From positions 1 to 64,000 of the forward strand of contig NZ_QRGR01000029.1 in NCBI RefSeq assembly GCF_003367245.1: a DNA stretch of 64,000 nucleotides. Reading direction: 5' to 3'. The notes beneath the pieces are model-generated. The model searched no databases. It was given only the letters and a program-made list of their open reading frames with translations, and had not been told where the DNA came from. Below, in pieces: positions 46,634 through 55,059 of the stretch (position 1 is the stretch's first letter; every line of letters starts with the position of its first letter). A program made the position numbers and the translations under genes. The stretch is from Pontibacter diazotrophicus (GTDB lineage: Bacteria; Bacteroidota; Bacteroidia; Cytophagales; Hymenobacteraceae).

Positions 46634-47593
46634 TTACCACACCCACTGTGGGCAGATAATACGGCGGTCGTTTAGTAGTTTAAATCCAATAACTACCTCG
46701 TGCGTGCCGGCGCTTACCCTGTTCAGGCTGGAAGTAGTGGCATCATAAGAGTAGGAAACATCAAGCAAAGGGCTTACATAAACCCCTATCATGCCAATCA
46801 ATGCATCATTATGGCGGTAAGAAGCTCCCACCCAGAAGCGTTCATCGTACAGCACGCGCAGGTTGGCATCAACAGAGAGCGGACTCGGGTTCGCCAGTTT
46901 TAGCATCACCGATGGAATTACATCAATACGCTCCATTGGCTCAAAGCGGTAGCTACCCGTTAAAAAGTAATGCCGCTGCAGGTCCAGTGCTGCATTCGGG
47001 CTTCCCTCCGGCTGAAAGCTACCGGTGTTCTCCAGCAGTTGAGCCCCCGATACGCCTACAGAAAAGTTACGGGAGTATACCCAAAGGCCGAGGTTTAGAT
47101 CAAAAACATTGTTGTTAATATCTCCCCCGCCGATTAACGGGTCGTTAGGGTTCGTAAACTGTAACTCGCCGGCATTCACAGAATTCCGAATCAAGCCTGC
47201 CGCTGCTCCCGCTGAAACGTTGATAGACGTCGTGATCGGCAAATGATAGGCATAGGAGAAATTGACACCCGTCCTGCGGAGCGGCCCTGTTTTATCGGTG
47301 TGCATCGAAACTCCGACACCATGGTGTGCCAGGGCCCGGTGATACCTGTTGCCGGCTGCCCCTTTGTTCAGTGGCGTGTGCGCCGTGACGTAATAGGTGG
47401 TAGGCGCGCCGTCTATGCCAACCCACTGCCTTCTGTTGCTGACCCTGATATCTGCATAATCCTCAATGCCTGTAATGGCAGGGTTCAGCAGGAAATTGTT
47501 GAGCATGTATTGGCTGTACTGCGGGCGCTGCTGTGCCATGCCCTGCATGGCCAGTGCTATAAAAACAAGTATAAATAGAAGCTGCTTCTTCAT
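46634..47593 (-). CDS. PorP/SprF family T9SS outer-membrane protein, copy 2
   Basis: The 319-residue protein has a signal peptide ending GMA-Q (about 20) and the family start YSQYMLNNFLLNPAITGIED, then RRQWVGIDGAPTTYYVTAH. Barrel-type strands follow, including RFWVGASYRHND and LDVSYSYDATTSSL. It starts 2 bp after the stop of the 1244-residue adhesin. It should guide that adhesin to the cell surface. It is only distantly similar to copy 1, as expected if each PorP/SprF protein is matched to its own adhesin. Confidence 0.95.
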   Translation of the reverse strand: MKKQLLFILVFIALAMQGMAQQRPQYSQYMLNNFLLNPAITGIEDYADIRVSNRRQWVGIDGAPTTYYVTAHTPLNKGAAGNRYHRALAHHGVGVSMHTDKTGPLRRTGVNFSYAYHLPITTSINVSAGAAAGLIRNSVNAGELQFTNPNDPLIGGGDINNNVFDLNLGLWVYSRNFSVGVSGAQLLENTGSFQPEGSPNAALDLQRHYFLTGSYRFEPMERIDVIPSVMLKLANPSPLSVDANLRVLYDERFWVGASYRHNDALIGMIGVYVSPLLDVSYSYDATTSSLNRVSAGTHEVVIGFKLLNDRRIICPQWVW

Positions 47594-47595
47594 GT

Positions 47596-50500
47596 TTAGC
47601 GGATAATGGTCACATTTCCGGAAATAGGCTTCTCGGAGCTGTTGAGGTAAATGATATAGTAATAGGTAGCCACTGGCAAGGCCTCGCCGTTATAAGAGCC
47701 ATCCCACGGCTCGTTGTAGCCACCGGAAGTGCTGAATATGATATTGCCCCAACGGTTGAAAACCTCCACCCGCATGTCCGGATACTCTTCGTGGTTCTCG
47801 ATTTCCCAGACTTCGTTTACATTGTCGTTGTTTGGTGTAAAGGCGTTTGGTACAGTGATAGCCGGTATAACCGTCACGGTTACTTCGTCGGTAGCGGTAC
47901 AGCCTTCTGCCGTTGTTATAGTAAGGGTATAGGTGGTCGTCTCCATTGGCGTGGCAATCGGACGGGCTATATCCGGGTTGTTCAGGCTTTCGGCCGGCTC
48001 CCATCTATAAGACACGCCTCCGCTACCCCGTAACTCTGCTGTCCCGCCTTGTATGATGGTTACATCCGGTCCTGCATCGGCCACAGGCGGCACAATGGTT
48101 ACCGTTATCTCCGTGCGGGCAGCACTGGTACAGCTGTTCTCGTTCACGGCCTGCACATAATAGGTCGTGTTCTGCTGCAGGTTTGGTGTTTCAAACGTTT
48201 CACCTACAAATATAGGTGAGCCACCTTCAGGGGCAGTATACCACTCAATGGTATTGCCGTCTGCGTTGGCGACCTCCAGCGTGGCAGAACCGTTCGGGCA
48301 GGCAGTGGCGTTCTGCACCGTAAGCACCGGGTTTTCCGGCAGCGGGGTAACAGTAATCTCTATTGCCTCTGATGACCTGGTGCAACCCTCAGAACTTACG
48401 GTGCGCCGGAACCAGGTGGTCTGGCTAATTGTAGGCGAAGTATAGTTAATCGCAGCATTGTCGCCTGGAGCCGGGTTGAAGCCAACATCCGGACCGCTGG
48501 TGCTGCTCTCCCACAGGTAAGTATAAGTGCCTGTGCCGCCTGTTGGCGTGCTGCCTCTAAACTCAACTGTAGTCTGCTCCGCGCATACTGTAGACTCCGT
48601 AGCGGTAATGGTATTGTTCAGGATACCTTCATTCACCTCAATCGTGACCACATCGCTTATGTTGGGAGTACAGTCTCCCGCTGATACCACACGTCTGTAA
48701 TAAGTGGTTCTGGAAATATTACCCGGTGTATAGCTCTGGCCCGTGTTGGTACCCGCTGCAGGTGTAAATCCACTGGTTGGGCTGGTCGTGCTGCTTTCCC
48801 ACAGGTAAGTATAGTTGCCGTTACCACCTGTCGGGGCGGAGCCTGTCAGTACCTCGGGCGGAGTGCCTGTGCACACCTCCTGATCTTCGCTGATGGTGTT
48901 ATTCGCGAGAGCTGGATAAACGGTGATACTGATTGGCTCGGAATAGGCTGTACAGCCACCCGAGGTAACGGCACGCCTGAACCACGTCTCTTCCTGGTTT
49001 AAAGCGCCTGCCGGAATGGTATAGTTCTCTCCGTTATTAGCTCCCGGAGCGCTGACGAACCCTTCGGTAGGTCCGTCGGTACTGATTTCCCACATGTAAG
49101 TATAAGGAGCACCCCCTCCGCCCGTAGGACGCGACCCGATAAGTGGTGCCGGAGTGTCGCCTTCACAGATTTCCTGCGAAGGACCGATGGTATTGGCACT
49201 GGCTGGCACTGGGTCAACGGCAATAACAGCTACTACGTTACTGGTGTCAGCTGTACAGTTTCCGGAGAATACAAGACGCCTGAACCAGGTATCGGTGGTT
49301 ACCGGCGCAGTTGGTGTATAGTTGATATTGTTGTTTACACCAGGCGCCGCTGTAAAGCCTGAAGAAGGCCCTGTGGTGCTCAGTTCCCAGGTATAGCTGT
49401 ATGGCACACTGGTATCGCCGCCTGATGGCGTGCTGCCAGTGAGTTCAGCGGGTGTTTCCCCCACACATACATTCTGAACTTCTTCTTCGTCAACGGCAAT
49501 GGTGTTATTGGTGACGGCTGGCTCCACATTAATAGCGACAGGTGCTCTTGGGCCAACACACTGTATCCCGTTCGCCGTGTCTACTGCAGCCACATAGTAG
49601 GTGATATCCGCTGTAAGCGGAGGAGTTGTGAAAGATGGCCCCACCTCAATAGGAATAGCTGCCGGAGCATCAGAGTTAAACCATACAAAAATGGGTCCTC
49701 CGCCTGATGGCGTTAACGTTACCGTATCGCCGATACAGGCAGTGCTCGGTGCCTGTATCGTTGGCCTTGCCGGCTGCTGCAAAACAACTACTTCCTGCGT
49801 TGGAGGCTCCTGCCCCTGGTAAATGTCATCTGAGCTACCGCACTCGTTCACCGCTTCCACCGAGACGGTATAAGTACCGGGCGTGGTAAAGTCGTACTCA
49901 AAGTCGAACGTGTCTGAATTAAACGTGCGCGTTGTGCTGGTAGGGCCGGTAATGGTGATCGTAACCGTGACTTCTTCGCCCAGGTTCTTGTCTACCATCA
50001 GGCCGCCACCACCTGCACCGCCTGCTCCCGGAATAGCGCCGCCTCCGCCGCCAGGGCCACTGCTGCTGTAATCGATGGTGGTAGGGCCACAAGTGGTAAC
50101 ACTGGAAGGAATTTGCACCTGTGGCCATCCTACTACAATACTTTGGGAAGTGGTATCGGTGCCGCAGCCGTTCTCTACTATCAGTTCAATCTGGTAAACG
50201 CCTGACACGTCGAATATAAAAACAGGGTCAGGGTCAGTTAGGGTGCCTGACTCCAGGGTATAGCCCTGGTCCGGCTGCACCGACCATGTATAGGACAGGT
50301 TGCCGCCCGAAGAGCTGTCGGTTGGGGTTACCCGGACCGGCACGCAGGGTGGTATCTGGTCTTCCTCTACCCGCTCCTTGTTATCCAGTGTGAAGTCTGC
50401 TTTAGGCTCCTGGCTTAGATTGAATTCCTGCGTGAATACAGTTTCACAGCCGTTGCTGTTTACGGCCCGTATGCTGATGGGGTAACTACCTATCGTGTCG

Positions 50501-51330
50501 TACGGTTCCGGGGTTTCGATCGGAAATTGGTTGGGCAGGTATTCTACCTCGCCCTCTCCTTTTCCCCAGTCTACATAGTAGCGGGAAATATCGTCCAGAA
50601 AAGGATCTTGTGTGGTGTTTGTGATGATAGCAACAATAGAGGTGTCTCCGGGCTCAACGGAATCAGGCAAACACACCTGGAAATCATTTTCTTCTGTAAA
50701 GGAAATCTCAGGGGCCTGCCTTATGCTGATAGACTGGGACAGCGTATCAGAAGAGCATCCTTGCGGGTTTACACCGTACACCTGCACATTAACGGATTCA
50801 GTACCTATTCCTATAGACTCAAATGTTCGTGTAACAGGCGCGGATCCTCTGGTAGATTCTGTATCGCCATCTCCAAAGCTCCAGACATAAATAACTTCTT
50901 CCGTAGGATTTGTGATGTTGAATTCAAGTTCAGTGCCGGAGCAGATAGTGCCTGTCGGGGAGATATTAAAAGTAGGTCGTGCGGGCGTTGGGTCAACTGT
51001 AACTCTGATTTCTCCGGCTGTAATAGTGCCCTGGCAGCTTGCACTACTGGCCTGCAACGTATAGATACCACCAATATTTGTCTCGTATGAAGCTCCTGTG
51101 GCTCCTACGATCTCCTCCCCGTCGCGGAACCATTGATAGGCTGTTGGAGTAAAATTATTTCCCGGCCTGGCCCTTAGCTCGATAGTCTCTCCCTCACAAA
51201 TATTGGAAGATTGATCCGATACAATTGCCAAGGTACACGTAACGGTGGTTTGGGCGTAAGAATGCCCTACAAACAGAAAGCACAGCAGCAGCCAGCAGAT
51301 GTAAAAGTGCTTTTGTATAAGAAAATGCAT
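47596..51330 (-). CDS. Giant T9SS adhesin with PKD/Ig-like repeats
   Basis: The 1244-residue protein has a signal peptide ending SYA-Q (about 26). Ig-like and PKD-like domains fill the N-terminal half (VIYVWSFGDGDTES is a PKD mark; NPTPRG-type segments absent). A Gly-rich loop (about 420-440) follows. Four repeats of about 100 residues come next, with PTGGxGxYTYxWE, GFxxAPGxN and TTWFRRxVxSxxCT. Two further Ig-like domains and the gliding-associated type-B C-terminus (VPNAFTPNNDNVNEVWEIEN, VFNRWGNIIFS, WDGSYNG) close it. It is likely secreted by the T9SS and held with its PorP/SprF partner. The ligand is unknown. Confidence 0.92.
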   Translation of the reverse strand: MHFLIQKHFYICWLLLCFLFVGHSYAQTTVTCTLAIVSDQSSNICEGETIELRARPGNNFTPTAYQWFRDGEEIVGATGASYETNIGGIYTLQASSASCQGTITAGEIRVTVDPTPARPTFNISPTGTICSGTELEFNITNPTEEVIYVWSFGDGDTESTRGSAPVTRTFESIGIGTESVNVQVYGVNPQGCSSDTLSQSISIRQAPEISFTEENDFQVCLPDSVEPGDTSIVAIITNTTQDPFLDDISRYYVDWGKGEGEVEYLPNQFPIETPEPYDTIGSYPISIRAVNSNGCETVFTQEFNLSQEPKADFTLDNKERVEEDQIPPCVPVRVTPTDSSSGGNLSYTWSVQPDQGYTLESGTLTDPDPVFIFDVSGVYQIELIVENGCGTDTTSQSIVVGWPQVQIPSSVTTCGPTTIDYSSSGPGGGGGAIPGAGGAGGGGLMVDKNLGEEVTVTITITGPTSTTRTFNSDTFDFEYDFTTPGTYTVSVEAVNECGSSDDIYQGQEPPTQEVVVLQQPARPTIQAPSTACIGDTVTLTPSGGGPIFVWFNSDAPAAIPIEVGPSFTTPPLTADITYYVAAVDTANGIQCVGPRAPVAINVEPAVTNNTIAVDEEEVQNVCVGETPAELTGSTPSGGDTSVPYSYTWELSTTGPSSGFTAAPGVNNNINYTPTAPVTTDTWFRRLVFSGNCTADTSNVVAVIAVDPVPASANTIGPSQEICEGDTPAPLIGSRPTGGGGAPYTYMWEISTDGPTEGFVSAPGANNGENYTIPAGALNQEETWFRRAVTSGGCTAYSEPISITVYPALANNTISEDQEVCTGTPPEVLTGSAPTGGNGNYTYLWESSTTSPTSGFTPAAGTNTGQSYTPGNISRTTYYRRVVSAGDCTPNISDVVTIEVNEGILNNTITATESTVCAEQTTVEFRGSTPTGGTGTYTYLWESSTSGPDVGFNPAPGDNAAINYTSPTISQTTWFRRTVSSEGCTRSSEAIEITVTPLPENPVLTVQNATACPNGSATLEVANADGNTIEWYTAPEGGSPIFVGETFETPNLQQNTTYYVQAVNENSCTSAARTEITVTIVPPVADAGPDVTIIQGGTAELRGSGGVSYRWEPAESLNNPDIARPIATPMETTTYTLTITTAEGCTATDEVTVTVIPAITVPNAFTPNNDNVNEVWEIENHEEYPDMRVEVFNRWGNIIFSTSGGYNEPWDGSYNGEALPVATYYYIIYLNSSEKPISGNVTIIR

Positions 51331-52037
51331 TAGATCGGAGTTAAGGGTGAACTATAGGCTTAGTTTGTTTTAGAATACATATTACTATATTCATATGTTT
51401 TAAGTTCGTATTGAATAGCTTACTCCGGCTATGAACCAGGTATTTCAGGCCAAGGTAAGGGTATCAGAAGCCCGGCCTACAGAAAGAGAACCGACGGTTG
51501 AGGGCAAATGCACCCAATACCTCTATTGATAAAAGCTAAAAAAGGTTACACAGCAGCTTATATTTTATCAGAACAAATATCTAACGTCCTAAATGCTTGC
51601 AAATTGCATTAGAATCCTACATAAAAAAAGCGTGCATCGCCGCCAGAACTACAGCGTTCGCCTTCAGGTGTAAGGTTTTGCTTTCGCCGCTCCAAACAGC
51701 TTTTGCACTGCATGCAATTCAGCTGCACTAGAATATTGCCAAAGCAGGTGATGTAAGCTTTTCGCAGCACTGCTAAAGTAGTTAGTCCTGGTTTAGAAGA
51801 TTCTTCCTGAACTGCCCTTTAAAGTTAATGATAATAATTGAAAGGCTTTTGAACTGCACTTGAAGCTCTGTAGAAGAGCATGTTGAATGGGCTGTATGGC
51901 ACTTCTTTCAAAGTAATTCTGGGCTTGAAGTCAACATTGGACTTTGCCCTTCCACCATATTTAGTTTATTATGGGGTAGGAAGAATATTTCATACAGAAG
52001 TATTCAGTTGTAGCGGGGAAACTACAAAGGAAATTAA
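51331..52037. other. Intergenic region upstream of second adhesin
   Basis: About 700 bp with no gene I can support. It holds the adhesin promoter next to 51330 and the 3' flank of the response-regulator gene. Short open frames show no family signature. Confidence 0.45.
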
Positions 52038-52451
52038 TTAAGCTGCTGTACAGGTTCGCTTTTTGTCTGCAGCCAGACTCAAAAGGTAACTCACATGGTC
52101 CTGGGATAAGGGCTTTGTCAGGAAACCCTTCACTATAGGGCAGTGCAGGGCTTTGTCGCTGTCCAGATAACTCTCCGACGTCGTCAGCAGCACAACAACA
52201 GGGGCATTGAATCCAGGGGTACCCTGAAGCTTCTGTAAGGCTTCCAGAAACAGAAATCCGTCCATCACGGGCATGTTTACGTCCAGCAGAATGAAATCCA
52301 GTGCCTCCTTTTTTATCAGTTCCAGCGCTTCATTCCCGTTCCGGGCCTCAAACAACTGTGCGGCCGCGTCTGCCTGGCGAAGCGTGCGCGCGCTTAAGAA
52401 ATTGTTTGTCGAATCGTCATCCACAAGCAACACTTTCCCTAACTCTTGCAT
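52038..52451 (-). CDS. Single-domain response regulator (CheY-like)
   Basis: The 137-residue protein is one receiver domain: acidic pocket DDD 11-13, phospho-acceptor Asp57 in LLDVNMPVMDG, Thr90/Thr91 in LLTTSE and Lys113 in LTKPLS. There is no output domain, so it acts by protein contact or as a phosphate relay. No histidine kinase is encoded nearby, so its partner is elsewhere. The type (TNNFLSARTLR start) is the common Bacteroidota stand-alone receiver. Confidence 0.92.
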   Translation of the reverse strand: MQELGKVLLVDDDSTNNFLSARTLRQADAAAQLFEARNGNEALELIKKEALDFILLDVNMPVMDGFLFLEALQKLQGTPGFNAPVVVLLTTSESYLDSDKALHCPIVKGFLTKPLSQDHVSYLLSLAADKKRTCTAA

Positions 52452-52972
52452 GGCTCCTTTTTGTTTAAATTAGTTTTCACCTGAGCATTATACTATGATT
52501 ATTACAATTAAGTTCTAAATAATGAAAGTATAATACTAATACGTAGAAATTATAGAAGATATTGTGTGTACAGACCAGAAAATAAAGTGAAGGTGACCAA
52601 ATAGTCTCTTTATCTTACGCCATACCCTATATATAAACAGATGAGGATATTTAGGTTGATTATCCGTTCCGTTCGTTCATTATATTAAATGAACGCGTAA
52701 GAAATAACTACATCCTGAACGTTTAATTGGCACACACCACAACTCTACCGCGACGTTGGTTATTGGCATGTAGAAGTAGATGAAGCGGCGCTACCGCAGG
52801 AAAAGGTATATTTTATTATTCTGCTTAAGTATATGTATAGTAAGCTATTTTAACATTAAGCGTCTGAAAATCATTTTTTGAATTTTGCTGGTGGCTTGAA
52901 ACTTAACAGAAGGGATGATATTTCAAAAATTTTTAGTTTGTTTAAATCCACTTGATTAGTAGGTAAACTTTA
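52452..52972. other. Intergenic region left of the OmpA gene
   Basis: About 520 bp. A short + frame near 52730-52850 (YRDVGYWHVEVDEAALPQEK) looks protein-like but has no start and matches nothing I know. No other feature is seen apart from the hairpin at 52973-53014. Confidence 0.35.
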
Positions 52973-53014
52973 ATAAAAGCAAAAGCCGTCCATTCAGACG
53001 GCTTTTGCTTTTAT
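52973..53014. terminator. Bidirectional terminator after DUF3494-OmpA operon
   Basis: Arms 52973-52990 and 52997-53014 form an 18-bp perfect stem with a 6-nt loop and A/T-rich ends. It lies 24 bp past the OmpA stop at 53039. Confidence 0.9.
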
Positions 53015-53038
53015 AATAAACTGTAATATGATGGTTGA

Positions 53039-55048
53039 TTATTTCCCGGGGACAATATCGATTATAACTGTTCTGTTATAAAAGCGCTCTTCAGGAAACT
53101 TGTTGTTGAAGGGTGCCAGGTTTTGATCTTCGCCAAATCCCTGCACTTCAAAGGTCACATCTGTTCTGCCTGCTTTAGCCAGGCTGCTTTCGATGATTCT
53201 TTTCACATCATTAGCCCGCGCTAAAGAAAGGTTCCTGTTGTTCGTTTCATCCCCGATGATGTCTGTATGGCCATGGATAATAACCTTGCCACCTTTGGGT
53301 ATCTTAGGCGTCACGATCTCGGTCAGGTATTTCTCATAGGTGCTGATAGCCTTGGAATCGTTGAACTCATAGAGCACACTGTAACGCTGGCCTTCTTCGT
53401 CTTTTGCCGGGGTCCAGAGCACCATGTTCACGGTTGCCTCTTTCTTCTCAATAGTGCCATCTTCTTTCGTGCCCAGCATGGTGACCAGGTAAGTGCCTTT
53501 CGGGCGGCTTCCTAAAATGGATTTGCCAGGTATGCTCACAGTTTCCTGCATGTAGGGACCAAAGTTCTGAACGGTGCCTTTGTCATCTGTTAGCTCCATA
53601 GACCATGAAGTATATGCTTCAGTTGAGCCTGCTGTCGTAAAAGTAACATAGGAATCAAGCGGCGCTTCCTGTATGGCCGTAATCTCCACTGGTTTCAAGG
53701 CAGCTTCAGGGCCACTCTGGAACTCCATCAGCAAGGCTGGAGAGTTACTTTCAATAGACACACGACGGTCGCCTTCACGCAGCAAATCCAGTTCTTTTGT
53801 GCCACCCGGCTGTTCCGAAGGAAGTTTAGGTTTGTTACGTCCTTCAACAGTGATGCGCGAAGCCTCGATATTAAACGTATTCACTAGGTAGCTCTTCACA
53901 GTTTCAGCCATTACTTTGCCTTCCTGCGGGCCATTCTCAGACGAACCAACCAAGGTTATAGTTGCTGCTGGGTTTTTACCCATACGGTCACCAAGAATGT
54001 TGAGTACATTATAGTACACCGTCATTTCGCGTTCCGAACGGCCAGATAGTGTTTTAGGAGTGAACACTTCCAGTTGGTCTTCTTTGAAGTCTTTTACCTG
54101 ATCTTTCTCTAATAGCACATAACGATCTGGAATGGCAGTAGAACCCTGGTTAAAGAATACATAGTTACGAAGCGGGAATGTTTCTCTTACCCTGCGGTCT
54201 GCCGTGATGTTGGTAGGCGAGTTAACGGAGAACTGCACATTGTTTACAACTGCAGGTGTGTTCACCTTTCCGCGTCCGAATTTAAGGGCGGCACCTACCC
54301 GTAAGGTATTTACCGTCATCGTCTCGATGCTGCGTGGCGACTGGCCAAAATATGGCTGGTACGTCACGAAAGGAGAAAGTACAAGCTGGTTACGGTTATC
54401 CTGTGAGTTAAGCGGAATGTCGTATCCGGCCCCAACCTGCATCGAAAGAAGTCTCTCTTTTACATCACTCAGGTCACCATTCACAACAGGGTTCTTTTCC
54501 TGATCCGGGTAGGCAGGGTTAACGCCTAGTTCATACCTAAACTCCTTCTTCACATTAAAGGCCAGTCTCGGGCCACCCATCAGGTAGAAACCGGATGCTT
54601 TGAAAGGCGCGAAGCGCAGGCTTGGCTCCACAGTGATATAGCTGAGCTTGGTGCTTAGGCCTACAGGGCAATCGCACGGGGTAATTTGCTGATCAAAGGT
54701 GCCTCTGCGGCTGTCGTAGCCTGTCTGCAGCATAAGCCCCCATCTTGATTCCGGACGGCGGTACTCTATAAGCGGTGCCGCGAAAAGACCGATGCCGTTG
54801 CCCTCATGGAATGCTACCGGCGGCGTTAGCTGTGCGTTCAGCTTCTGTGTTGAACCGTTGTAGAAGTTAAAGTTTGCACCAGCTGCTGCGCCAAACCACC
54901 ACGATGGTTTCGTGAACGGAGCATCCTGTGCCTGTACTGTCGACTGTACTCCGGTGATAAGTAAGGTACTTAGCGCTATACTTTTGATTGTAAGCTTAGA
55001 GGCAGACCACGCTTTGCGCGATCTGGTATTGTTATTTCTGATGGTCAT
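53039..55048 (-). CDS. Outer-membrane barrel protein with two OmpA-like modules
   Basis: The 669-residue protein has a long basic n-region and a signal peptide ending VQA-Q (about 40). Residues of about 45-265 are an outer-membrane beta-barrel with alternating strands (WWFGAAAGANFNFYNGS, GFYLMGGPRLAFNV). A degenerate OmpA-like module follows at about 300-455 (FFNQGSTAIPDR, VEGRNKPKLPSEQ, DRRVSIES), and a canonical OmpA domain at about 555-665 (YEFNDSKAI, GKVIIHGHTDIIGDETNN, NRTVIIDI). It starts 11 bp after the DUF3494 lipoprotein stop, so the two are an operon and probably work together at the outer membrane. Confidence 0.88.
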   Translation of the reverse strand: MTIRNNNTRSRKAWSASKLTIKSIALSTLLITGVQSTVQAQDAPFTKPSWWFGAAAGANFNFYNGSTQKLNAQLTPPVAFHEGNGIGLFAAPLIEYRRPESRWGLMLQTGYDSRRGTFDQQITPCDCPVGLSTKLSYITVEPSLRFAPFKASGFYLMGGPRLAFNVKKEFRYELGVNPAYPDQEKNPVVNGDLSDVKERLLSMQVGAGYDIPLNSQDNRNQLVLSPFVTYQPYFGQSPRSIETMTVNTLRVGAALKFGRGKVNTPAVVNNVQFSVNSPTNITADRRVRETFPLRNYVFFNQGSTAIPDRYVLLEKDQVKDFKEDQLEVFTPKTLSGRSEREMTVYYNVLNILGDRMGKNPAATITLVGSSENGPQEGKVMAETVKSYLVNTFNIEASRITVEGRNKPKLPSEQPGGTKELDLLREGDRRVSIESNSPALLMEFQSGPEAALKPVEITAIQEAPLDSYVTFTTAGSTEAYTSWSMELTDDKGTVQNFGPYMQETVSIPGKSILGSRPKGTYLVTMLGTKEDGTIEKKEATVNMVLWTPAKDEEGQRYSVLYEFNDSKAISTYEKYLTEIVTPKIPKGGKVIIHGHTDIIGDETNNRNLSLARANDVKRIIESSLAKAGRTDVTFEVQGFGEDQNLAPFNNKFPEERFYNRTVIIDIVPGK

Positions 55049-55059
55049 TTTCGTGTTGA

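Noticed and set aside
52730..52855. Protein-like + frame YRDVGYWHVEVDEAALPQEK
   Set aside because: It has no start codon, no neighbours in frame and no family I can name, so it is not listed as a gene.
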